Below, one piece after another: positions 33,294 to 48,900 of a stretch of 64,000 nt of DNA. Positions within the stretch are counted from its first letter, which is position 1, and every line of letters begins with the position of its first letter. Source of the DNA: Moniliella sp. 'wahieum' (taxonomy: Eukaryota; Basidiomycota; Moniliellomycetes; Moniliellales; Moniliellaceae); the NCBI GenBank assembly GCA_003971905.1, contig RSEE01000012.1, positions 124,001-188,000 on the forward strand, given 5' to 3'. The position numbers and the translations under genes were made by a program. The notes under the pieces were generated by a model that searched no databases, was not told the DNA's origin, and saw only the letters and a program-made list of their open reading frames with translations.

Positions 33294-36200
33294 CTCCTGG
33301 AACAGTGAGCTCCCACCCTATCCCGAATACATTCTTTGCGCGCCGGGGGAAGCCAGGTAGGTGCCCAGGAACTACTTCGAGTCTCGGTAAATTTTGGCGC
33401 AAAGGGAATGCGTATGCCCGAGGTGCGTGCCTGTGAGAAAGGCAGGTTGTAGCCCGCACGCGTGGGGTCATACCTCGGCCCACGGAGGTTCACATGCGGC
33501 GTGGATACGATAGCAGTGGCGGTTGTGATGGTTGTATAACGTATTACACTCATGAACACGACCCCCGTGAAGAAATGATACTCATCGAGCCTCACAGGGG
33601 CTGTGCAAAGGTGACTTGATCGTTGCCACGTGATAAATACTGATCCTGACACCTCTACATCTGAGGGAAGGCAATCAACTCTCTCTATGTTTCCACAGGA
33701 ACATTCTTGAGGTTGAACGTTGACTCCTAGCAAACGGGACTACTCGCCCAAGATGTCTGGGAGCTTGAATTCTTCGGTCGGTGGTGGAGCCTACGCGCTC
33801 CCTTCGCCTCCCTAACCCCGATCCCAGAGCTTCTCATAAACCCAAAACGCAAACCGATCGTGGCTACCCAGAACATCAGTGTTACGGGTCATTGGGCTGG
33901 TTCTGTCTAAACAACCCACATCTACTCTGTTGCGCCTATAAACGGAACATGCTTCCTGTGCGATCTGTGTGACGACGACACTTCAGTCCCACCTTCCATA
34001 CGGCTGTGAGGAGATCCGTGCGTGAACTTTGAGTCCATACTGATTGCATGTATTCTACTTCAAGTATTTGGTCATTGGTCTGGAGTGCAAAAGTGAGCTC
34101 TACTATAAGTGGAGCTGCCGGATCTGGACGCCAGTTCCTGTGATCCTGGCGTCTCGTTCTAGTTGTGAGATATTCCCTCTCGTGCCTTGTGCGTTATTGC
34201 TGAAGACGGAGAACCTGCCCATTATTTGGGACTTTTCGTGTTTGACTGTGTTCCTGTTACCAACAGAGTGTGGGAACCGTTTCCTACTTGTTGTGTTCTC
34301 CTTTTGAGAGCCACATTCAGCTTTGTTTCTTCCCTTTTTCTAGTGTTTTTGTACCATTTTGCTTCCTTAAAATTCCTGTTTGTATAGCCTTTGTTCTCGT
34401 TTTTCCCCCGAACGGGTCATTCTGTAGCAAAACATCTCGTCGCGAATCCATCCTTAACTCACCACTGCAGGGAGCACTTGCATTATACTCCTTACTAGCT
34501 CACCAGCAATCCAACAACTGGTGTTTCCGAATCCTTTCGCCGAAGGCATATCTTTTGCCGTCGGTCTCCCTCAAGCTTTCAATCTCCTCTGTACGGATCC
34601 CGCCGTGATCCTATACAAGAAGAGTTGAGTGGGTTCTGTGATAGGGGGCCTGTCCGACCCTATCTTTGTCTGTATTAGCCTTCCGGTCAACCTTTCAACT
34701 GGTCTGCGTCACCTATGGGCACGCTATCACAGTTCTGCTCGTTCCCGCAAACGCATCCTTTTGCTATGCGAGGAGGCGACGCCCGAATTGAGAGGCCTCA
34801 GCTCATCTCAGCTTTAGTAGCTCCGTTCAGATCCGCCAATGGCGTTCAAGCTCGATAAACCAACACATGAGTGGACCCTCCTCTCTCCACGGGAAATCAC
34901 CCCTAAACCGTGGGTTGGGCTCTAGTTTGGGGTCTGTGCCCATGGTACTAGCCAACATTGGCACGTGATGGTTCACCTCTATTCTTGAAGTTCTTTGAGG
35001 TTCTCATTAAGACGCCATATGATGTCCAATGGCTCTCATCACAGGTATGGTGCAGCTACTAATTGAACGTACACACTTTCGCGTATTTTGTGTTTGCCGG
35101 GCTGCGTCCCATTTGCCTCCTCAAGGACGCCGCATGCCGGGGGGCTCTCCCCATTGGGAGCATGTGTGATGCATTCATGGTGTTCCAAAACAATGCCATT
35201 TTTTGTCATATACTTGCACCTCAGTGGCTTTGAACATGCATACTATGTATGGGGTGCAATGAGCCAGTATAGAGAATATCGGGCTTAATGTGAGTGAGCC
35301 ATCACAGTCACACAGGGCCCACACTTGTCAGTCGCGTAAACTGAGAAGGCGTCACAGCGCACGGGTGCAGTTGGCGTCGTACCATGCATAACTTGTTAGA
35401 TGACTATAGTCGGTCCCACAGGAAAACTTTCTCCGAACCGCTCTGGTCGTCGATACCTTTGCGGACACGCCTGATATCTCTCTCATCCTTGTTCGTGGCG
35501 GCTGCCAGTTGTCGTATGGGTCGAAGCGTGGTGTTCGAGGAAACAGCGTCCTAACACAATGGGAATAACTTTCTCCCTGTTTTGCGACCACCCAGTGCAC
35601 TCCCCGTCCACGCATAACAAACGCACAAGAGGTCATGGTCAGCTCTAACCCGCCGACCCCACGCCTGGGATCTCAGCGTTTCATCATTGCTTTTGATTGG
35701 TATGTAGCTCTGGCGGGGGCTGCAGATAGTCCAATGCCCCGAGTTTCAACGGGTGCCCAGCGGCGAGAGGCGATTCATGTCAAAGTGGTTATATGGCGCT
35801 CCATCAACTACTAAAGGCTGCAAAGGCCCACCGGCCGATCATCATGTTGACTGGAGCTAACCTACCCCCGGCGCAGCGAGACAGCTCGGGGTCGTGGCCA
35901 CCACTCACAACATCCCCCCCCGCGGCTCCAGTAAAACGGGGCTAATATCTTACTACCAGTACATACAGCCTTACCACGCGCCAATATGTGTGCACGCCCG
36001 CATGAGCTCTCAAACTGGTCTTGAATTCTTTGCACCAGTGGGGAGCACAACAAAGTCTTCCATACTGGACTTTTGCCACAAAAAGACTTACCAGTCGCGT
36101 CGAGAGGATCGGTGTGTCCACCTCATGCAATCATGGCCGCATATTTTCATCAGATTGACTGCTGTTGCCTTGTTGTGTTCTAGACTTTGTTTTCATTTTT

Positions 36201-39200
36201 GTCCATATAATGGCTCACTACCCCGCCATCCCCTTTCGCCAAGGAATATTACTGAGTCACAGCCGAACTTATCCCGGCGACGGATACCCTCCGCAGTTAG
36301 CCATGGCCGGAGGACTCTTTGGTACGATGCGTAGCATCCATCACCCAGTCTTGGCCTCTGCCCAGTTCATCTGTTGTGATGCCCTCCAGAGTGTCAGTGT
36401 AGTGCTTTTGAGTTTTAACCATTACCTCTCTGTCAAGCGCTCTGCTATGCGGATAAATGGCATGCTACACTGGTGACATGCGTCCAGTGGCAGTGCAGCA
36501 GTCGTGTTCCTGTTATCTTCTTCGAATTGGAGCATAGCTTGTGTGGGAGCTATGTTATGACTTCATTCCCCCTCCATCCCCAGTTAGCTGAGCAATAAAC
36601 CTCAAGCATCAGTCAGTGGCTCGTGGTTTTTTTCTCTCGATCCGTGACACTTCACCTTCATGCACCCATAAGCGGTACAAGTAACTCTCCTACAGTCCTT
36701 TTGCCTGTCAGGCGCCACCTATCAGTACAAATTTTAGCCGCTCAGTGTTTGGCTTTCCAAGTATTGAATCTGTCGAGTTTCATACCAACCTTTCAGTCGT
36801 ACTTTGAAGTATCCCGGCTCCCGCTTCAGTCAAGCTTTGGCAACGTTGCCAACATCGCTCATCTGTTCCGTTCCTGAGGAAATTGGTTCTGACATACTGC
36901 AACCCATGACATACGCCCGGCTGCCCATCTATGCCGTGGTCTTCATGTATTTCTCACAGTTGAGATGTATCCAGACTGCATCATCTTATTTTACCAATAG
37001 GAAGCCCATTGTTAGGGTTTTTTTATTCTTTCAGAAACGGGCGCACATGTAAGGTTCCAGCTGAAAGATAAGGCACTTCTACTGGATATGGCTCTCTCTA
37101 AGAGGGCTACGCCTGGCCTTTGGCTTTGAGCAGCTTTTTTTGATGATGTCGGTTGCACTAAAACCACTGTCACATCCCTGTGCGTGAGGAAAATATGCAG
37201 GCTCTCATCCTGGAGTGGTTGGATATATAGGCTGAAGATACATTTGATCGTTGGTCGTGGCGACAATGAGAGATTGGGAAGACTATGATGGAATGAGGGG
37301 CCCTACTAGCCGTGCCACCATGCCAGTGACACTGGTAGCTAGCTGCATTGCGAACCGTTAGGTGCTACGAAATTGTGTACCTAACCCTCTCCCACTGTCT
37401 AGCACCTAGAACGACGAGTGATGCCCCCTTTGAATCGAACGGAGCCGCCTCAGTTTGAACCAAAAGCAGCAAACGTATAGCTCACCTGTGCCATGAGAGT
37501 TTTGCGGGAGACTCGATAGTGGTCGGGGCAACACGAAAGTCATGTGCTTGATGCGTCCAATCCTAGAAGATCATCTCATTAGACCAATCCCAGGTCACTC
37601 AGGTTCAAACAAGGGATGGTGGTGATATATGTATTACAGAACTACTGAGAGGTATGTCTGCGTTGAAATGCTGTTAAGGTGGGAGACTCATGCACGGGCC
37701 CGATCGAGCTGACCGGCACTTGTGCAACTTGTAGTCGATGGGGTTTGAGATCCTTCATGGTCATCACCTGGGGATCCAACGTCATACCTCAGACTGATCA
37801 ATCCAGTTTCTTCCAACAACTTCATTGATTCGGATCAACCATCTTTGCTTTAGGACCATCAACTTGCGCTTGCGATTGGTCTTCAACAGCATTAGTTTGA
37901 TAAACGATATCAGCACCTTATGTTCCGGGGTGCTGCTTACTTAGATCTGGAAGATATTGAGTCTAATTGAGATGAGCGGCGGAAATAATGACACCAAAAC
38001 TCGAGATGGAAGATCAGATTGACGCCGTTCAGAAAAAGGAAATTGAAAGCTAACAGAAGACCTTATACAAGACTGTGCAGCAGTGACGGTGTGTTATTCT
38101 CACAAACAAACGCATATCGGTTGCGCAGATATAGGAACTATGATCATATATGTGGTATCATTTTTCTCAGCGAAGGAATAATACCCGCCAAGCAGCATCA
38201 AAGTAAGTCCATGTAGAGCACACTGATTCAGAACACGTTGCTCCTATGTATCATCTATCGTCTATACTCCATCCATATCATAGACAGAGCTTAAGGCGAG
38301 GGAACGGTAAGCGCAAACCGACCGGTTCATTCGTCTATTGTAACAATATCGCTTACGGGTACGAGGGCAATAACAAGGGGCTATACGGGAGTCACTAATC
38401 TTCGTGCCTTCCCTTGAGAAAGCGCATCGAATGATGGTAATCTGAGATAGTGTTCCTTGCAAGTACCCTATAACACGTTTCTGCGCGTTCAGTGTGACCT
38501 AGAAACACCCGATGCAGGTGGAAATTTCTTCGATTCGTCCTCAAACAAGCTCGTTTAGCGTGCCTTCCAACCAACATGTATTAGACTAGGCATCCTGTGG
38601 AAATGTTTGGCTGGCAATCCTATTGTTGAGGTACATTTTTATTAACAGTTTCTCACTTCAAGGGATTGATGACACCACCGCGAAGTGAATCACCTCCGTG
38701 AATTGCGGTAACACCTTGGTGATCTGTTGATATTCACCCTCTAGATCACGAGGATTGCAATGGAGGCGTAGAGTTTCGACGGCCGCTAGGATTTGTGCTG
38801 GTGAGATTGCAATGGAAAACCAAGCATCCAAGACGAGTCGCTAGAGGCGGTAACGAGAGAAGGCCAGGTTAGGTCAGGTTAATGCTGATCTGCAGTAGAC
38901 ATGTCATGTTCCTGGGAGTACCTTCACTTCAAATTCCACGACAAAAAGAATGTATCGCCACTATTTTTCTCAGAACCAAAGACTGTCTGTCAATGTTGTA
39001 CACGGAGAGCTCTACTGGCTGGTGGAAAAGTCAAAACATAGAAAGATGAGGCGCCAATGCCTTCATTAGTAGCAAGCTTTCCCTTCCAGAACGTGTATTT
39101 AACTGCAGAAAACAAGTAGGGATGGCGTTCGCTCCAGAGATGATATGCAAAAAAGGAAGAATAGAACGAAACAAGAACGCTGCACCTGCGGTACAACTGT

Positions 39201-42200
39201 TCAAATGTTACCTTCTCATCAATCATTCACAAGACGAACAAACACTCCTGGTGCAGCAATTGGCATGCACAGAACCAGAAAGGCCCCTTGGTGCAGAAGT
39301 CAGTTGCCAGTGCGTCCGTAGAGGATTATATTATAACTCTTGCCCATTGCTTTGAACTCGATGTCATGGTGCTTGACGCGAGGTATCTAGGTCACTCAGC
39401 TCTCCAAGGAGACAAGAGCAGGCGGGTTGTCTTCTTTTTGGTGGTCATGAACTTATAGCTCCTCTCGCGTATTGGTTGGCCTACTGACGGGATCCATCCT
39501 CCCTGAGCGACTGGTCTACACGAGAGAGTGTGTTAATTTGCAATTGGTCCAAGACCATTTGTTCGCATAGTGTGTCCCGCGCACGTTTCGTCTTCAAAAC
39601 CCAGTCCCATTGCGTCAAATTCCAGCTGCTCCAATCTACAAAGCCCGCAGTTCTACTTATACGCGCAACAATCATCGGCTCTTGCCCAAGTGAATTGGTG
39701 GCCACACTGCATGCCACGCAATTGTCAGTATTTTCAGTTGCGGCGATAGTCGCCCGTACCCGTTTGCATTACCTTTCTAGGTTGCCCATACGGCAACCTT
39801 GGCCCGCTGTTTGCCCCTGGCCCCCGTTCTTCCTCCATTGCGTTGTTTTCCCTTAAGTCCCAGTCTGTTAGCAATGGTTCGTGGTTTCCCCCCACGGTCC
39901 ATTGGCGTCTCCCCCTACTCTCCTCACCAATATGATCAACCTCGTAAAGGCAAACTCCTCCTCTTACTTGCACGTCCGCTTCCTTGCCTCGTCTTCCTTG
40001 GTCCCGTCGTCAGCTCTCCGTCCCTCAGACGACCTAATTGGGGTGTGCCTCCCAAGTGCCCAGATCCACAGTTCTGTCATTGTTTAATTGTCCTCCGCTG
40101 CCACTCTCCCTCCCTCCGACCGAAGGCTTCAGACACGCTAGCTCTGCCCAAGTCCGTGCTACCCAGCCTTGCCACACTTACAGCCCCCTCTGTTATACTC
40201 CAAGGGGCCTCTCCTTGTCCCTTACCCCCGCCCGGACCCACCAATCAGCCCAAGTGCGAAACTACAGTATGAGTCGACTACCTTAGGACCTCCAAGGAAT
40301 TATCCCTCAACCCTGCCCCAGAACGATGAGGAGGTGATGGATTAGAACCAGAGTTGGATCTGGGGACAGAGCATCGATGTATGAGTCCGGACGAGGCATG
40401 GGGGGGGGGGAGGCAGTGAGGCACACGGGAGAGAATGCAAGGTACAGGGACAGTGCTACACACGCTGGGACGGTACCCGCAGCGTGGAAGCCGATGGAAC
40501 CGATGCGAACCTGGTCTACCGACTGGGGGCCGGAGGATCAAGGCAATATCATTCGCTTAATCGCGGGACTAGATCTTTGACGGTACTAACGAAACCATTC
40601 AAAGCGAGGTGGACACGGCGGCAAGCTCTTTTTCGCTCGGTAACAGGGGATGGAGATCATGGGGAGAAGGATGAGGATCATATTCATCGTGCGGAAAGAG
40701 AACGAGGTATATACGTCGGAGAAGAAAGAACATGCGAGCTAAATCACATGGAGGGAAAGAGGGAGCACAATCCAAAGGGGGGAAACAGGGTCTAGAACAA
40801 ATCAAAGGGGCGAGACAACTTGGTGACGAAACGTGATCAAGTGAGTCTGATCCCGACACTCGGAGAGGCATATTAGCAAAGTCATCAGTCCCAACCAACA
40901 CAACACCATGTCACTTTGAGGCCCTACATAATGGTGCCGCGGTGATGAGGAGAAACTAAAACTATATCAACGCACTACTACAATAACGCACCTTTCCATC
41001 ATCGCATATGGATGGGGGGTCGTCGGCACCTGTGTTATACTGCCTATCGCAGACAATTTTCTTCTGCACAGATCGTCACCTGTCTACTGTGCTAGTACCC
41101 GCCACTCACATCAGAGGTCTGTTCCCACATCGTTGGTTCCCTCTCGCTACTGCAAAAAACCTACTATCTATGATTCTTCTCCCCCCAAATGTGCCTCTGT
41201 CTGCGAACCGGATAAATGACCATCGCCTCTTTTTGGACATCACACGCTTACGCGCAAGAATGACTCAAAACTCTTCATATATAGTAATATGTCACTTCGT
41301 ACTGCTTCCTCGGCGAAGGACACATCATGTGCACACTCCCGCCAGAGACCGACCCCCCCCCCTCCTGCCTATGTCGGCAGTATGCAACTTCAATGACTGT
41401 CGTGCTCATGCAGTCGTTCTAATAGGCTGGGACCCCACACCAGGGTCTTCTATCGAACCAATGTTGCGGCCCTTGCCAGGGGCTTGCTAAGGATCCGGCC
41501 ATTGGTCCCTCACAACCACAACTGATGATCCGAAGAACCTTCGGAAGCTCCCTCCTGAGAATCTCTTACAGAGGTATCAAGGACAGCAGGAACGTATAGT
41601 GAGCGTAAGTGCTTGATGATACCGCCTCAGGAACGCACGATCAGTCTGTTACCCGAATGAATATACTGTCCCTGTCACCGAATGACTAAACTCGCTCCAA
41701 TTTCCAATTCTGCATCCTGTGTCTCTCGCTCTTCCCTTCCCTTTTGCTTCTGTTCTCTGCCTGATGCCTTCTGTTTCCTCCCACGAACGATCTTGCCTTT
41801 CCCCCCGCCTCTGACAGGACCTTGGTCTCCCTCGTTTAGCCCCGACTGTTACAGTCCCATCCATATGATTTCACTGAATTTACGTACTACTGGTCCTATT
41901 GTCCCGAAATGGGCTCGGACGGTATTGGATACCATCTTTATAGCGAACTACTTTACCATCCCTTCTTCCACTACCCCACTCCCTTTTCCACTGCCTTCTT
42001 GCACTCAACAATCTCTAATAAGTTGCATTGTTGTTGCCGTTGGCCTTATTCTGACGCTTTAACGTGGTGAAGCCGCCATAGGCGAGTATAATCAAATCCG
42101 TTGCGGTAACGATCTATCATTTCTGATACCTATACCAGGTTGAAGGGGCTCAATCAGTGCCTCGACAAGGTAATACTCGGACAACGACCCACAAGTACAA

Positions 42201-43287
42201 GCCCGGAGTCATTATTGCGGCTTGGGGTGTGTGGGAAAGGGAAAATGCGGAGAGGCGCCCCTAAACCCAGTTGGGGGCTTAACGAATCAGAAAGATGATT
42301 GGTTTGCTTCATCGTCGGCGAGGACCCCTGGGTGTGAGCGGAGCCTATGAGCTGGGAGCGGGGAGTACGTATAGCGGGAATACCTCTGCTCGCTGTGAGG
42401 ATGACGAAGAGCTGTGGCACATATATCAGAAACCCTCGATATTTGTGTATTGATGGGCCTGTTCCCGTCGCTCAAAGTCCTCGAGAGAAGTGATGGCAAT
42501 TCGTCGGTGGTGGAGGTTGGGATATTCAGTGATGCAAGCCATGGTCCCTCGAGAAAAGAACTTGGAACGCCAGGCTGACCAGGCTAACCAGGCTGTCTAT
42601 CTTCTGTGGCGAGGGAGCCTGGGCTGCGGGAAGAAACATAATTGACTCCGAACTATCGATCCGAGAAACAACGGAACTCCGTCTGTCAGGGCCTGTGCCA
42701 GACGCTACCGTGCTGACTGGCTCACCATTCCTTCCCCTCATCCTTCTTTTACTAGGGAGAAACTCCACTCTAGGAGAACTACCTTTTCGATAAGCTCTCT
42801 TACCCCCTCCTCCCTCATCTGAGCTCCCCACTTTCTCGTCTGGCCCTTAATGTGCAACCTCCTTTGCAGACGCTGCCTGGTCCTGCCCGACGAACAGCAA
42901 AAAAGCACTACTCGCGACCTTCAGCCTATACGTTCACGCCAGTGTTCCTTGAACTTTAAATCTGTAACTCGTTCATTTCTCCGTGTGAGTCTCGTATCCG
43001 ATGGGTAGGAAAAGTCTCCACCTGAGAAGCAAGCAACCCCGTTTCAGTACGGATGGCTAAGCATAGATGCGACTGTCACTGTCTGTATCTCTCCTCTCCT
43101 CGGCATGGGCAACGGCTGGCACGCCCTCACCAGAAAAGAGATCGCCTCGCATCACGTGATGCCTGGCCGCAGAGTCTGCCGCATTATTCCGCCCTTTGTT
43201 CCGCCAACGGCGTCCCAGCTGGTCGCCCTCAGCCGCAGTCGGCGGTGTCTTGTCTTGACCACCACCGCCTGCTCCCGCCCCGACCCC
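33294..43287. other. Ten-kilobase gene desert of lower GC
   Basis: No conserved protein segment was found on either strand across almost 10 kb. Open frames are short (mostly under 110 codons) and scattered as in random sequence. GC content falls to about 40-50% in lines I counted, against about 60% or more in flanking genes. The stretches 39800-40250, 41690-41850 and 42720-42860 are pyrimidine-rich. A C run lies near 41349, a G run near 40400, and a 10-bp AGGCTRACC repeat at 42572-42596. CACGTG followed by AT occurs at 33627 and 34962. The longest frame is a 167-codon minus-strand frame at 33230-33733, which overlaps the Mdm12 end and matches nothing I know. No tRNA, rRNA or telomere repeat was seen. 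Confidence 0.6.
43153..43158. promoter_or_regulatory. E-box CACGTG upstream of Elf1
   Basis: ATCACGTGAT is a perfect 10-bp palindrome 130 nt before the Elf1 start codon. It is a consensus bHLH site; function is inferred. Confidence 0.35.
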
Positions 43288-43605
43288 ATGGGCAAACGCA
43301 AATCCTCCCGCAAGCCTCAGGGCCCCAAGAAGCGCGAGCCGCTGGATACGGTATTTACCTGTCTGTTCTGCAACCACCCCAAGTCGGTGACGGTCAAGTT
43401 TGATCGATCCTCCGACGTTGGCCACCTCAAGTGCAAAGTCTGTGGCCAGCACTGGAGTCATCCCACAGACAACTTGACTGAGCCCATTGACCTCTACTCG
43501 TGCGTATCCCCCTCCCTCTGTTTGTGACATCATGGCTCACCTCTCTTTGGTAGGTTATGGATCGATGCTTGCGAAGAGGTCAACAAAGATGAGGACAACG
43601 CGTAA
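43288..43605 (+). CDS. ELF1: Transcription elongation factor Elf1 (ELOF1 family)
   Basis: Small zinc-ribbon factor that binds elongating RNA polymerase II and aids transcription through chromatin and coupled repair. The start at 43288 gives MGKRKSSRKPQGPKKREPLD, the basic N-terminal tail. The zinc ribbon has two CxxC pairs: TCLFCNHPKSVTVK and LKCKVCGQHW. It continues TEPIDLYS, then an intron at 43500-43553 (GTGCGT...GTAG), then LWIDACEEVNKDEDNA and a stop at 43603-43605. The second exon matches the conserved VYSDWIDACE-type end. The frame is intact throughout, 88 residues, typical for the family. This is the only complete gene in the window without a frame break. Confidence 0.97.
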
Positions 43606-44032
43606 ACCTACCTAGCTCACGTCAACACATGTTGGCTTGACTCCCCCGTTCCAAACAAGAACGAGCTCGTCTTTCATTTTCAGAGCTGGGCTATCTGTTG
43701 CAACAGCAACGTGTATTATACGCTCCAGATGGTGTGCTGCTGTAAACGAGTCTTGCGGATCCCACCTGAGCGAGCATCGGTCCCTGGACTCGAGTCATTT
43801 GTGCCATGCTCCTTCAGCTGTCTAGATCCTGCAATGTTCAACAACGCATCTATCGCACTGGAGTTAGTGGGGGTGCCCATAGCATGAGAATTATCCCTTC
43901 TGAGAGGTGGCCTCGGTAGAAGAAGATGCAGGGCGGCAGCGAAGAGCATGGATACAAGGAGCGAGCGGGCACAAAAATGGCCGTACATGGGGAGTAGACG
44001 AGGGGAAGGACAAGGGCGGGCACCAGGGCTGG
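43606..44032. other. Convergent intergenic region between Elf1 and Dbp2
   Basis: Holds the 3' ends of both transcripts. A minus-strand open frame at 43716-44039 has no recognisable features. Nothing else seen. Confidence 0.45.
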
Positions 44033-45690
<1,658 letters not shown>

Positions 45691-45936
45691 GATGATGCAA
45701 AGGTGTGGAAGGAAAGAGGGGTGGTGGTGGTGGTGTCAGCAGCAGCCAGGACAAAGCAGCTTGAGCCCCTCTATTTTTTTTGTCTCGGCCGCAAAACACA
45801 AGAAAAAGTTTGAAGCGCGTCCCTATTCCGCTCCCCGCGTTCCGCCCCGTGCTGACGCGAGTTAAAACACCCAGCCTCCTCCGCCACCATCCCTCCACTG
45901 GTCCGCTCGGGCTCCCGCCGACGCTCTTCGCTGACG
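45691..45936. promoter_or_regulatory. Divergent promoter of Dbp2 and Rad13/XPG
   Basis: A 246-bp gap between outward-facing start codons. A T8 run lies near 45774. No known element was identified. Confidence 0.4.
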
Positions 45937-48900
45937 ATGGGTGTTACCGGGCTCTGGACTCTGGTCGAGCCCGTCGGGCGCCCCATCCGGACCGAGTCCC
46001 TGGCTGGCGAGCGGCTGGCCATCGACAGCTCCATCTGGCTCTACCACTTCCGCATGGCCATGCGGGACAAGTCCGGCCCGCGCTCCACAATGCTCATGTC
46101 CTTGGCTTCCTCTGGCGCATCCTCCGCCTCCTCCATCTCGGCATCAAGCCTGTGTTTGTCTTCGATGGAGGAGCACCCGTATTGAAACGCCGTACCCTCG
46201 CTGCCCGCCGCCACCGCCGCGAAGGCGCCAAGGAGAGCCATGCTCGCACCGCCGAGCGGCTGCTGCATGCCCAGCTCCGCGAGGCTGCCGTGCGCCAGGC
46301 CCTCAGTGCTGCCGAACAGAACCGTCCATCCCGTGAGGCAGAACAGCATTCGCCTTCCACCTCCGACCGGCACCCATCTCCCGGCTTGGGAGCGGACGTG
46401 GTATACCAAGATGATTTAACTGCTCATCCGGATCAGGGGGCCACCTCGGCTTCAGGTGCGAGCGCCAAGCCGTCCCCTCCTGCCAAGTCCAAGGGCAAGG
46501 CTGTTGTGGCGCTTCCAAGAGATTATCAAAAGGATCCATATGCTCTCCCTCCCATGGAAACGTCTCTGGCTACCATTGGCCTCCGTCCCACCTCTCGAAG
46601 GGATGGCGGGGGGAAGCGTCCAGACCTGGCCAAGGAGGGCCCGCCCATTCGTGCCAAGGCCGACTTTCGTTACGCAACCGAGGATGAATTGGGACCTCAT
46701 GTCCAGCCTTCGCCCTTCCGACCTTTCTCTCGATTCGCCTGTCTTTGCGTCGCTCCCCGTATCGCTACAATATGAGCTTGTGGGTGATATGCGCGCCCAG
46801 AGCCGCGGTACATCTTTCAAACGGCTGCAGTCCATGATTACTGCAGCCCCGACCGCGAGCGACTTTAGTCGTCAGCAAGTCCTCGGTCTCAAGACACGCA
46901 ACGACTGGACCCAGCGTGTGCTGGAGGTGACGGATGAGATTGGGCGAGCTCATATTAAGGTCGATGTTGATTCGAAGGACCAGTACACCACCCAGCACGG
47001 AAGGGTTGTTGGGTCCCGTTCCAAAGAGTACGTACTGGTCCGCAACGAGGCAGAGGGTGGCTTCGTCCTTGGTCGGCAGCGCCAATCCAACGGCGACAGC
47101 AAAAAAGCGCGATCGATGTAGATGCTCCAAAGCGCATCTCTGCAGTCGATGCACTTGCCTCGGACGACGAATTTTCCCATGCCATCTCCAAGTCGCGGTC
47201 ACACGCAATGGAGAGCGACGAGGAAGAATTTGAAGAAGTGCATGCATCGTCCTCGTCAGTTCCCCTCCCCTCATACTTTCCAGCTGAGGATCCTGAGGCT
47301 GCCATGCTCAAGCAAAAAGAACGGGCTGTGGGTATTATTGAGGAACGGGCCCGTGTGCATGCCAAGCAGGCTCGTCTCGAGGCGGGCATGCCTAGCATCG
47401 AGGATGTGATTGAGGACGAGGATGAACAAGCTGCTGCCACTCTAAAAGCCGATCAGTTGACTGGAAAACCTCCTGCGCAACGTATGCCTCTGTTCCGCCA
47501 ACCAGAGCCTGAGATTCCGTCCCGCATGGCCCTAGCATCTTCTGTTCGCCACCCACGCCAAACCCGATCTTCGACTCGTGACACTCTGCCATCCGTATCT
47601 GACACCCAAGTGGGGCGCTACCACAACCAACAAGTCTTGATTCCTCCTACAGCGGGCTCTCCTCCGTCTGACGACCATGGATCAACCCAAGTGATCAATA
47701 CGGATTTGGACGTGGCGGATATGGACTTTTCGGTGGACATGTACACTGCTGCATTTGGCTCGGAAGCCAAATCAGCACAAAAGCGCAAGCGCGAGTTCCA
47801 CGACCCAACCCGATAGCGGGACTAGCCCCCCTGCCGTTAAGAAACAGAATGGATATACCTCTATTGGGCGTGCGTCATCGCCTTCTCCCCATCCGCATGT
47901 ACCGGAGCCTTCGCCTCGCCTGCAAGAACCCTCTCACTCCATACGTCTCCGCGAGCTTCCCCCGTCCGGCTCAGATTCACTCCGTCGTTCTTCTCAAGAG
48001 TTGTCGGGCGCTTTGCCCTCGGCGGCTGTACCTCCCCGTGCGGGTGGCGAAGCTCCATCTGGTTTCCAAACGCAGCCTTCAAGTGAAGGCACTGTACCCC
48101 TTAAGCCTGTTGAATCCAGGACGACGACCTCCCCTGCCCAACATTTGCCTCCTCAGGATCTTTCCTCTTGTGTCCCCATGTCCACTGTGAGGCGGGATGA
48201 GAGCGAGGAGGAGGGGAGGAGTTCGAAGAGGTGGGGCAGAAAGGGGAGAGCGGAGAGGATGGAGAGGAGGGAGCGGAACAGTTTGGAAAAGTTGCGCAAC
48301 GTGGTGTTTTGAACCAGGTTCGTTTCTTCGAGTCACGCCTAAGTTTGTTCCACTAACCTTTCGTTTTTACAGGACAACGACGGGGAAAAGTCCCGTGAAC
48401 CTGACACTACACATCGTTCACCCTCTCCAAACGGGAAGAATCGGGATGAGCAGGAGCCGGAAGGAAGAGTAGGTAGGCCCAGTCTAGTACGGCGCTCCCC
48501 CTCCCCCTCCCTCCAAAGGGTTCACCTTTTTTTTCATCCGACTCCGATTCAGAGGAAGAGGATGAGGTGGTAATTGGTGCGGACGGCTTCCCCCTTCCTT
48601 CTTTTGAGGAGATGAAACGGGCCGAAGAAGAGGATGAGGGTCTCGATGAGATTATCGAGACGGAGACGCGGGGCTTGACGAGTGTGCTGCGCAATGGGAG
48701 TGTTCAGCCCTCGTCGACTGTACGGGGTGCCAAAGCGCCATCCAAGCCAGCCGCCACTTTGGAAGAGATGGCGGCGGAGGCGGCCGAGGAGGTAGCTAAA
48801 CTCCGTGCCCAGCACGTGGCTTCTCGCCGCAGTGAAGAGGACATTACGACCGAGATGGCACTCGATGTGCAGTACATGTTGCGTCAGTTTGGCATACCAT

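Noticed and set aside
33294-43287. tRNA, rRNA or telomeric repeats in the desert
   Set aside because: B-box-like words (for example near 37430 on the minus strand) lack a matching A-box and acceptor stem; no rRNA-like or telomere-like text seen.
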